Shown here piece after piece: positions 37,492-44,821 of a stretch of 64,000 nt of DNA; the stretch's first letter is position 1, and the number at the start of each line of letters is the position of its first letter. The position numbers and the translations under genes were made by a program. Source of the stretch: Fuerstiella sp. (GTDB taxonomy: Bacteria > Planctomycetota > Planctomycetia > Planctomycetales > Planctomycetaceae); contig JABABI010000021.1 in the NCBI GenBank assembly GCA_014238335.1, forward strand, positions 27,351 through 91,350, read 5' to 3'. Below the pieces are notes generated by a model. It was not told the DNA's origin, ran no database searches, and saw only the letters and a list, made by a program, of their open reading frames with translations.

Positions 37492-39057
37492 ATGGAGTCA
37501 TCTGAGTTTCTGGTTATGTGCAGCGGGCAGCCAGGCTTCCTTCGGAATGTGGGCGCTCAATTAGTCGGCAAGTGTCGACTGCTGGAATGTTACTCCCTAA
37601 CTGAAGCGGCGCAGATGGTGCAACTGCACCGCCCCTCTGTCGTATTGATTGATCTTCGCCAAGGTTTTCCTCGCCAGTTCGATCGTTCATGGGCGATGGC
37701 ACACAATTCGAACACGACGTTTCTGATCATCGTCACGAATATCAGTGAACTGGATCAGTCGCACGTTCCTGCAGAGATTGCAGACCGGGTTGTGCATGTC
37801 CAGGTGGATGTCGCGACGGGAGATCTGTCTCACGTTGTTATGGCAACGGAAGGGTTACTGGCCGACGGTCGCCAGCGTATCGCCGTTGCCGTAAACGATC
37901 AGAATTGTGCTGCTTATTTTCCACCAGAGCCCGAAGCGGGGGACCGCTTCAGTGCGGTCACACCTCAAAGCCCGCTCGACTCAGCCGAGCGCACGAATGT
38001 GGCGGAAGGACCGTTGACTCATAATCGAATCGCTGACATCCCGGTGACCGGCGACTCTTCCGTCAGCGGCCAGCCGTCCATCGCAGATCGATACCGAACT
38101 CGCACACCGATTCTGCGGCAGATGCTTGAACGTCTGGAAGTCGCCGCCAAACACGATGTCACGATGCTGTTGATTGGCGAGACCGGTGTCGGCAAGACGC
38201 ACCTCGCAAAGTTGATACACGAAAGCTCGCAACGGCAGGAGGAACCATTGCTGACTGTCCCGTGCGGTGCTCTGCCAGGTGACCTGATTGAAAGCGAACT
38301 TTTTGGTCACGTGAAGGGAGCCTTCACAAGTGCTCACGCTGCTAAAGACGGCAAGTTTCTGGCGGCCGGTCGCGGTACGATTCTGCTGGACGAAATTGAC
38401 GTGCTAACCCCGGAGCAGCAGGTCAAGCTGCTGCGCGTCATTGAAAAAGGCCTGTATGAACCTGTCGGTTCCAACGAAACACTGAAAGTTGAAGCGCGCA
38501 TTATCGCTGCCAGTAATCTCGAATTGCAGCCACTTGTGGAACAGGGCCGATTTCGGCCAGACCTGTATTATCGGCTGAACACACTGAGCTTCAACATTCT
38601 GCCACTCAGAAAGAGACTGCCGGATATTGAACCACTGGCTCGCTTTTTCGTTCATCTTCATGCTCAAAAGCATGGGATCGATGTCGTCGAAATCTGTGAC
38701 CAGTTCATCAACAGCCTCGTCAGCTACCCATGGCCAGGCAACGTTCGTGAAATGGAAAATGCCATTCGTAGTGCTGTGATCTACAGCAACGGCGGCAATC
38801 TGACGATTGATACGTTACCGCCAAACATCGTTGAAGGTGCTGCCGGGCCAGGGAACGATGGGTCCGTCGCGTCGTTCTTTGGCGGCAAGCGAGGAGCCTC
38901 ACTCGGTAACAGGATTGAACTGACGGAAAAAGATATCATCGAACAGGCCCTGCTGAATAACAGCTTCAGCCGTACGAAGACTGCCAAGCAACTCGGCATC
39001 AGCCGAGTCACGTTGTACAACAAGATGAAAAAGTACGACATGATGCCCAAGGGTTGA
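37492..39057 (+). CDS. Sigma-54 interacting AAA+ transcriptional activator
   Basis: A 521-residue enhancer-binding protein. The N-terminal ~130 residues look like a degenerate receiver domain (PSVVLIDLRQGFP keeps one Asp). The AAA+ domain has Walker A GETGVGKTH near 228, the sigma-54 loop GAFTSA near 275 (consensus GAFTGA), and Walker B ILLDEID near 298. The arginine-finger region RFRPDLYYRLN follows. A Fis-type helix-turn-helix ends the protein (TKTAKQLGISRVTLYNKM). The open frame extends to 37339, but the ATG at 37492 starts the receiver-like fold. The regulated genes are unknown; no sigma-54 promoter was recognised nearby. Confidence 0.9.
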   Translation: MESSEFLVMCSGQPGFLRNVGAQLVGKCRLLECYSLTEAAQMVQLHRPSVVLIDLRQGFPRQFDRSWAMAHNSNTTFLIIVTNISELDQSHVPAEIADRVVHVQVDVATGDLSHVVMATEGLLADGRQRIAVAVNDQNCAAYFPPEPEAGDRFSAVTPQSPLDSAERTNVAEGPLTHNRIADIPVTGDSSVSGQPSIADRYRTRTPILRQMLERLEVAAKHDVTMLLIGETGVGKTHLAKLIHESSQRQEEPLLTVPCGALPGDLIESELFGHVKGAFTSAHAAKDGKFLAAGRGTILLDEIDVLTPEQQVKLLRVIEKGLYEPVGSNETLKVEARIIAASNLELQPLVEQGRFRPDLYYRLNTLSFNILPLRKRLPDIEPLARFFVHLHAQKHGIDVVEICDQFINSLVSYPWPGNVREMENAIRSAVIYSNGGNLTIDTLPPNIVEGAAGPGNDGSVASFFGGKRGASLGNRIELTEKDIIEQALLNNSFSRTKTAKQLGISRVTLYNKMKKYDMMPKG

Positions 39058-39122
39058 ACAGACAGGACGTTGATTCCGGAGCTTTCCGAATGCGGAATAC
39101 GCTCAGCTGTACGAAGAGGGTC

Positions 39123-39139
39123 GTGCCGCGACGGCACGT
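39123..39139 (+). terminator. GC hairpin after the sigma-54 activator gene
   Basis: CGTGCCG and CGGCACG form a perfect 7-bp stem around a 3-nt loop, 66 bp after the stop codon of the activator. There is no T-run, so it may stabilise or end the transcript only weakly. Confidence 0.4.
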
Positions 39140-39148
39140 CGATCAGCT

Positions 39149-39250
39149 GCTGACGGAGTACTCTGCTGCTCCGTAGCCGCGAAAAACGTTATCTGGCCTG
39201 CCATGTGTGTTTCCCGCGAGCCCGCTCCAGCCTGGTGTTTTCACAGACGG
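39149..39250 (-). repeat. Dispersed ~100-bp intergenic repeat, copy E
   Basis: On the minus strand it shares GTGAAAACACCAG, GCGGGCTCGCGGGAAACAC and ATAACGTTTTTCGCGGC with the other copies. Its terminal hairpin is ACGGAG (39153-39158) with CTCCGT (39169-39174). The stem sequence differs from the CAGCG/CGCTG of copies A and B but sits at the same place. Confidence 0.78.
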
Positions 39251-39511
39251 CTTCGGTGAAATTAACGGGGGCTTCACGAGACACCTACTGAGCACAGCGC
39301 TGGCTGCGTTCGAGTGCGCAAGGCAATCCGGAGCGTTGTTCTTACCAGCGTGACACTGGAACTCAACTGCTCAAAACAATGGACCGACGTGTCATGCCAA
39401 CGGTCCTGCGCTTTCGGGCGGGTATGTGGCCCGCTCGGCAGAGCTGCTGGTCTGCTCGCTGCCGTGTACATTTGCTGGCATGGCGGAAAAATACACCCAG
39501 CAGGAACATCA

Positions 39512-39883
39512 TCAGGCGCTGCTGTTGTCCTGCGCGCGAAACTCAGGTAACGGGTAACCCGATACGGGAAGAGTATCGGCAACGTCCGCCAGTTCCTGCA
39601 GTCGCTGCCAGCCTCGGGTAATGAGCGTTTCCTGTTTCGTCACGAACTGCACATCCATCTCATTCTTGCTGAACGGCCCTTCGACGTGGACCATTTCGAA
39701 TTCTCGATCGACGATGAATTGGGCCACCACAGAGTTGCATCGAATGTGACGTTCGGGACTGGCCAAAAGTTCACGTGAATCGATCTGACCGGTAACGTAT
39801 CTGAGGTACAGGTCGCTGTCGCGCATTGAGGCCACATCTTCATGGCAGATCTCGCACAGGTATCCCTGATCACACTTTGCCAT
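39512..39883 (-). CDS. Small conserved protein with CxxC motif
   Basis: A 123-residue protein with CEICH near the start (two cysteines and a histidine that could bind metal), then DSDLYLRYVTGQIDSRELLA, SPERHIRCNSVVAQFI and an acidic C-terminal part. It has the look of a planctomycete-conserved protein of unknown function. The ATG at 39883 follows an overlapping TTG. It lies 34 bp downstream of the homoserine dehydrogenase gene on the same strand, so the two are likely co-transcribed. Confidence 0.65.
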   Translation of the reverse strand: MAKCDQGYLCEICHEDVASMRDSDLYLRYVTGQIDSRELLASPERHIRCNSVVAQFIVDREFEMVHVEGPFSKNEMDVQFVTKQETLITRGWQRLQELADVADTLPVSGYPLPEFRAQDNSSA

Positions 39884-39917
39884 CAAACAGTGTTTCTTCT
39901 GAAGTCCTTAAAGTGCG

Positions 39918-41231
39918 CTAATCCGCCACTGGCAGCCGAATACTGGTCCCCTGAATGGATGATTGCTGACCAATTTCCTCGTCAGCCGCACGCAGGTTCC
40001 CTTCGGTAGTGCGATGAGTCATGATCACCAGTCGTGCTGAACCGTTTCTGGCAGCGCTGTCGTCCGATGTTTCCTCCTGATGAACAGAAGAGATGCTGAT
40101 GCCATTCCTGCCGAGCACATCTGCGACGTCTGCCAGCACGTGTGGTTTGTCGTCCACTGTGAATCGCAGATAGTAGCGTCGACTGAGTTGACCAGGTGGC
40201 TGCACAGTCCGATCCGGTTGTGCCAGGGTACGCAGGACCGACTGAAATGTCACCGCCGCTCTTCCAGTTGCATAGTCAATAATGTCGGCCAGCACCGCGG
40301 ACGCTGTTGGTAACTGACCGGCGCCTGCTCCGGAGAATCTGGTCAATCCCACAGCATCACCTCTGACCGCCACGATATTGTCAGCCCCGTCTGTTTTCGC
40401 AATCTCGCGGTCAGCGCGAATCAGAGTTGGCTGCACAGACATTTCAAGTTGGTCGTCCTTCAGACGCGATGTTGCCAGCAATTTGATTTTGTAGCCCAGA
40501 TCTGCCGCGACCTGGAGATCGAGAAGTTCAAGCCCATCAATGCCCTGTTTTACGAACGACTCCAAAGGCACTCTCGTTGAAAACGCCAACTGTGTCAGTA
40601 TCGAAAGTTTTTGCGCGGCGTCCGTTCCGTCAACGTCCATGGCCGGGTCGGCCTCCGCGTAGCCCAACGACTGGGCTTCTTTCAGAACGTCGTCATAAGT
40701 CTTGTCGTCGTTCAGCATGTGGGTAAGGATGAAATTGCTGGTGCCGTTCAGGATTGCTTCCAACGACAGAATCTGATTTCCGGCAAGAGCCTGCGTAACT
40801 GCAGAAACGATTGGAATTCCACCCGCGACGGCAGCTTCAAATCCGATCGTCCGCTGCTGATCGGCCGCCTGCTGAAAAAGCGTCTCGCCATGCAGGTACA
40901 ACAACGCCTTGTTCGCAGTAACGACGTCTTTGCCTGCCGTCAGCAGCCGCTGCATATAATCAAGAGCTGGATCAGTGCCTCCGATCAACTGGACGGCCAG
41001 CTGAATCCCTGTGTCTGAGATCACGTCTTCCAGATTGGCAGAGACAGAGACATCGACAGGAAGATGCTCCCGCGACCTGCTTACGTCTCTCACCACGACA
41101 CGCTTCAGCCGGACGGGACGCCCGGCACGAACGGCAATGTTTTCAGCCTGAGTACTCAGAATTCGGGCCACGCCGGAGCCAACCGTTCCAAACCCGATCA
41201 AAGCAATATTCAATTCCGCACGATTTTCCAT
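39918..41231 (-). CDS. hom: Homoserine dehydrogenase
   Basis: A 437-residue NAD(P)-dependent enzyme that reduces aspartate semialdehyde to homoserine in threonine and methionine synthesis. The nucleotide-binding loop is LIGFGTVGSGV at 10-20. The catalytic region includes VTANKALL near 104-111, FEAAVAGGIPIV, LNGTSNFILTHM and the signature SLGYAEADPAMDVDGTDAAQK. A C-terminal ACT domain (RYYLRFTVDDKPHVLADVADVLG) suggests feedback control by an amino acid, typically threonine. The length is normal. No strong ribosome binding site is visible; an imperfect palindrome lies at 41242-41258 just upstream. Confidence 0.96.
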   Translation of the reverse strand: MENRAELNIALIGFGTVGSGVARILSTQAENIAVRAGRPVRLKRVVVRDVSRSREHLPVDVSVSANLEDVISDTGIQLAVQLIGGTDPALDYMQRLLTAGKDVVTANKALLYLHGETLFQQAADQQRTIGFEAAVAGGIPIVSAVTQALAGNQILSLEAILNGTSNFILTHMLNDDKTYDDVLKEAQSLGYAEADPAMDVDGTDAAQKLSILTQLAFSTRVPLESFVKQGIDGLELLDLQVAADLGYKIKLLATSRLKDDQLEMSVQPTLIRADREIAKTDGADNIVAVRGDAVGLTRFSGAGAGQLPTASAVLADIIDYATGRAAVTFQSVLRTLAQPDRTVQPPGQLSRRYYLRFTVDDKPHVLADVADVLGRNGISISSVHQEETSDDSAARNGSARLVIMTHRTTEGNLRAADEEIGQQSSIQGTSIRLPVAD

Positions 41232-41663
41232 AAGTCATTCTGTGTATATAGTTTACACTTCGAGAGCGGATGAAGATCAGGTTTCACTACGGCGGGCCCG
41301 ATGGAACATTTGCACGGCGTTGTCCGTCGCAAGTCAGCGCCCGCCGAATGTGGCGTTCATCGCAACAGTTCATCCGGAAAAACGTTGATTTTTCGACATG
41401 CTCACAACCGTTGTGGATCACAGTGCCGCCAAATTTTCAGTCTCATAGTTAACTGAGGCCCGTGGCTGCGGATCATATCACGCCATCGGAACCTCACCAT
41501 CATATAATAGATGGTTTTCACTTCCGAGCAGTCGCCGGTTGAGTCAGCCTGAGGTCTGTTTATACTGAGCGAATTCGTACAGGTTCCACAACTTGGAAGT
41601 TCGTGGCAATAACGCTCGGTATCAGGGAATTCCGGTAGGCTCAGCCATTTGCCGGAAACGATT
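41232..41663. other. Divergent intergenic region between hom and mqnA
   Basis: 432 bp with promoters for both directions. An imperfect palindrome (GTGTATA, three bases, TTTACAC) at 41242-41258 lies 11 bp upstream of hom. No further gene is called. Confidence 0.5.
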
Positions 41664-42512
41664 ATGTTAAAGCAAACACAGCTTGAACACTTGAGTGGCG
41701 AAACCATTCCAGCGATGGTGCGGTTAGGTGCTGTCAGCTACCTGAATTCGCGTCCGCTGATCGAGGGCCTTGAGGAGCTGCTGCCCGCATCGTCCATCGA
41801 ACTCGACTATCCCAGCCGCCTCGCGGATGCCCTGGCGGAGAAAAGGCTGGATGTCGCGTTGATCCCGTCGATCGAGTACTTTCGCTGCCCCGGCTATGAA
41901 ATCATCTCAGATGCCTGTGTGGCGGCCCGGGGCGAGGTGATGAGCGTCAAGCTGTACTGCCGTGTTCATCCCGGAAACGTTAAGCGAATTGCACTGGACG
42001 AAGGATCTCGCACCAGTGCCACTCTGTCGCGAATTATTCTTGCCGAAAGGTATGGAGCGTTTCCTGATTCAGAGCCGTTGTCGATGGACTCCATGACCAG
42101 CGAGAGCAATGCGGATGCCGTCCTGCTGATCGGTGATCGGGCCATGCATCGACCGAAGGAGCCGTTCGTCGAAATCATGGATTTGGGGCAAATGTGGTAC
42201 GAATGGACGGGATTGCCGTTCGTCTTCGCGATGTGGGTTGCTCACCGCGATGCCGATACGACCGGTGTGGCCAGTGCATTGAAGGAATCGCGCGACCGCG
42301 GTGTGGCAGCGATTGCGTCCATTGCTGCGGCAGAGGCCCCGAGGCTGAATATCAGTCCGGCCGTGGCACTGACCTACCTAACTGAAAACCTGCACTACCG
42401 CATGACGTCTGCAGAACGAAGCGGACTGCAGTTGTTTCACGAACTTGCTTCTCAACACAACATGGTAAATCAGAATGCCAACCTTGTCTTCTCCGATTTC
42501 GTCAGTGCTTGA
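41664..42512 (+). CDS. mqnA: Chorismate dehydratase
   Basis: A 282-residue MqnA-type enzyme for the first step of the futalosine pathway to menaquinone, dehydrating chorismate to 3-enolpyruvylbenzoate. The family start VRLGAVSYLNSRPLIEGL is at about 18-35. LDVALIPSIEYF, LDEGSRTSATLSR and the pocket-lining LPFVFAMWVA also match. The ATG at 41664 gives about 17 residues before the usual start; an ATG at the VRLGAV segment (41715) is an alternative. The reading frame overlaps mqnC by 38 bp, so the two are translationally coupled. Confidence 0.92.
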   Translation: MLKQTQLEHLSGETIPAMVRLGAVSYLNSRPLIEGLEELLPASSIELDYPSRLADALAEKRLDVALIPSIEYFRCPGYEIISDACVAARGEVMSVKLYCRVHPGNVKRIALDEGSRTSATLSRIILAERYGAFPDSEPLSMDSMTSESNADAVLLIGDRAMHRPKEPFVEIMDLGQMWYEWTGLPFVFAMWVAHRDADTTGVASALKESRDRGVAAIASIAAAEAPRLNISPAVALTYLTENLHYRMTSAERSGLQLFHELASQHNMVNQNANLVFSDFVSA

Positions 42513-43611
42513 CAAAGCCGTCGCCGGCGAACGGCTGACGCGGGAAGAAGGCGTCGCACTTCTTGAGTCTCACGATCTGTCAGCCGTCGGGGCTGCTGCG
42601 GATCTGGTCGCGCGACGTCTGCACCCGGAACCATTCCGCACTTACAACATCGACCGCAACATCAACTACACAAATGCCTGTACGGCAGTCTGTGATTTCT
42701 GCGCGTTCTATCGACCGCCTGAACATCCCGACGTGTACGTGCTGCCAATTGAAACCCTGCTGGAAAAAATCGAAGAAACAGTTGAGCTGGGAGGGGATCA
42801 GATTCTGCTGCAGGGTGGACTGCATCCCAAGCTGTCCATGGAATGGTACGAAGAAATGCTTCGGGCCATCAAAATACGTTTTCCTCAGGTAAACGTTCAC
42901 GGTTTCAGTCCTCCCGAGATTCACCATTTCACAAAGATCGCCCAACAACCGTTGCGAACCGTTCTGCAACGGCTGAAGGACGCCGGACTTGGCAGCCTGC
43001 CCGGTGGGGGTGGCGAAATCCTTGTGGACCGAGTCCGCAGGGAGATTACTCGTGGCAAAGTACTAACGGACGATTGGTTAAATGTGATGCGTGTCTGGCA
43101 TCAACTGGGTGGCCGGTCTACCGCAACCATGATGTTTGGCCACGTCGAAACTCTGGCGGAACGCATTGAGCATCTGGAACGTGTTCGTGAACTGCAGGAC
43201 GAGACTGGCGGCTTCACTGCCTTTATCAGCTGGACATTTCAGCCGAATAACACAGAGATGGCCGACATTCCTCCGGCCGGTGCGTTCGAGTACCTGAAGA
43301 CTCAGGCGGTCAGTCGTCTGTACCTGGATAACGTGCCTAATATACAGTCGTCATGGGTAACTCAGGGCGAGAAAGTCGGGCAGATGGCCCTGATGTTCGG
43401 GGCCAACGATATGGGCAGCCTGATGATTGAAGAGAATGTTGTTTCCCAGGCAGGCACCGTGCACCACCTGTCTGTGGAAACAATCCGACGCTGCATTCGG
43501 GACGCTGGCTATATTCCACGACAGCGGAACGTCTTTTACGATTACATCGATGAAGCCGATCAATTTGCACCGGAACGGTCTGCTCCGATTCTGCCAATTC
43601 TGCAGTCTTAG
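42475..43611 (+). CDS. mqnC: Cyclic dehypoxanthine futalosine synthase (radical SAM)
   Basis: A 378-residue radical SAM enzyme that cyclises dehypoxanthine futalosine in menaquinone synthesis. The [4Fe-4S]/SAM motif is CTAVCDFC near 69-76, followed by FYRPPEHPDVYVL. Family segments ILLQGGLHPKL, HGFSPPEIHHF, LGSLPGGGGEILVDRVR and TMMFGHVET all match MqnC rather than MqnE. The start overlaps the end of mqnA. MqnB, MqnE and MqnD are not in the window. Confidence 0.95.
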   Translation: MPTLSSPISSVLDKAVAGERLTREEGVALLESHDLSAVGAAADLVARRLHPEPFRTYNIDRNINYTNACTAVCDFCAFYRPPEHPDVYVLPIETLLEKIEETVELGGDQILLQGGLHPKLSMEWYEEMLRAIKIRFPQVNVHGFSPPEIHHFTKIAQQPLRTVLQRLKDAGLGSLPGGGGEILVDRVRREITRGKVLTDDWLNVMRVWHQLGGRSTATMMFGHVETLAERIEHLERVRELQDETGGFTAFISWTFQPNNTEMADIPPAGAFEYLKTQAVSRLYLDNVPNIQSSWVTQGEKVGQMALMFGANDMGSLMIEENVVSQAGTVHHLSVETIRRCIRDAGYIPRQRNVFYDYIDEADQFAPERSAPILPILQS

Positions 43612-43986
43612 TGCGGAGCGGCTGACATTCCGGTCACTGCGTATTTGACAGTTCCTTCGAATTGACGCCACGAAATCGCGGGAACGCTCCTGCGCCTTGC
43701 TCCTGATAGGCGCGCAAACCGGAACGGGGGCCTCTGAAAAGCCCGCAAACCTGACCGGCAATCGAGCGAATACCCGCCCGCCAGCGCTGGATGTGGTAGC
43801 GTGATGATACATTGGCAGCAAATCGCAACAACCCGTATTCGCCTGCCAACGCAGCTTGAAACGCAGGGTCGGGTTTCCTGGTGGGGATTCGATTCGTTGA
43901 ATCCTAAAGACTCAACTCATGCAACCGTGCTGCAGAAAATGTCACAGTTGCCCCTACAACACCCTCCCTTCGGTGAAGACAGCCAC
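43612..43986. other. Intergenic region before the ABC transporter
   Basis: 375 bp between mqnC and the ABC ATPase. The ATPase frame stays open upstream to 43801, but this stretch has no family resemblance. No terminator with a T-run is seen. Confidence 0.4.
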
Positions 43987-44748
43987 ATGATTCGGGTTCA
44001 CGGACTGACCAAGGAATTCGACGACTTCAACGGAGTCTTCCGTGCGCTGGACGACATATCGTTTGAAGTCCAGCCAGGCGAAATCTACGGACTGCTCGGC
44101 CCCAACGGAGCCGGCAAAACGACGTGTCTGAGAATTCTGAGTACGGTTCTGCGCCCGACCCGAGGTTTTGCTGAAGTTGCCGGTATCAACGTCATGCACG
44201 ATGCCGAAGCCGTACGACGCAACATCGGCTTCATGTCATGCAACACGGGTATCTACGACCGTATGACGGCTCGGGAAATGGTGGAGTACTTTGGTCGCCT
44301 GTATGGCATTCCCGAAGAGAAGCTGCAGCTGCGAATCGAAGAGCTCTTTGAGATTCTGCAGATGAACGAGATTCGTGATCGCCTGGGCTCCAAGATGTCA
44401 ACGGGCATGAAACAGAAAGTGTCAATTGCTCGCACGATCGTACACGACCCGCCCGTGATTATCTTCGACGAACCGACGTCAGGACTCGACGTTCTGGTGG
44501 CACGCAACGTCCTGCACGCGGTTGCGGCTCTGAAGGAACAGGGCAAGTGCATCATCTTTTCGACGCACATCATGCGTGAGGTCGAGAAGTTATGCGACCG
44601 AATCGCTGTCATCCACCGCGGACAGATCGTTGATGAAGGCAGCCTGCCGGAACTGGCCGACCGACATGACCAACCGGATGTCGAAGAACTGTTTTTCGAT
44701 CTGATTCAAAAAAGAGACGACGAACTGAGCCCGACCACGGTGGTTTAA
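43987..44748 (+). CDS. ABC transporter ATP-binding protein (NatA-like)
   Basis: A 253-residue ABC ATPase that powers the permease encoded next. Walker [10 protein letters not shown] is at 38-46, the signature is [13 protein letters not shown], Walker B plus D-loop is [12 protein letters not shown], and the H-loop is FSTHIM. The signature form STGMKQK is that of Na+ efflux NatA and other ABC-2-type exporters. The ATG at 43987 places the usual [11 protein letters not shown] start at the N-terminus; the frame is open further upstream. The permease-protease fusion begins 73 bp downstream. Confidence 0.93.
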   Translation: MIRVHGLTKEFDDFNGVFRALDDISFEVQPGEIYGLLGPNGAGKTTCLRILSTVLRPTRGFAEVAGINVMHDAEAVRRNIGFMSCNTGIYDRMTAREMVEYFGRLYGIPEEKLQLRIEELFEILQMNEIRDRLGSKMSTGMKQKVSIARTIVHDPPVIIFDEPTSGLDVLVARNVLHAVAALKEQGKCIIFSTHIMREVEKLCDRIAVIHRGQIVDEGSLPELADRHDQPDVEELFFDLIQKRDDELSPTTVV

Positions 44749-44821
44749 TAAGACACCGGCACTCCAAGAACAACACGACCGGAACTCGCAAACGGTTCAT
44801 TCAACCACACTAAACGAAACC

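Larger units (their letters stand above)
39058..39511. other. Convergent intergenic region with hairpins
   Basis: 454 bp between the sigma-54 activator (plus) and the small minus-strand protein. It holds the perfect 7-bp-stem hairpin GTGCCG/CGGCAC at 39123-39139, without a T-run, and the dispersed repeat copy E. Short open frames downstream are not convincing. Confidence 0.5.
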
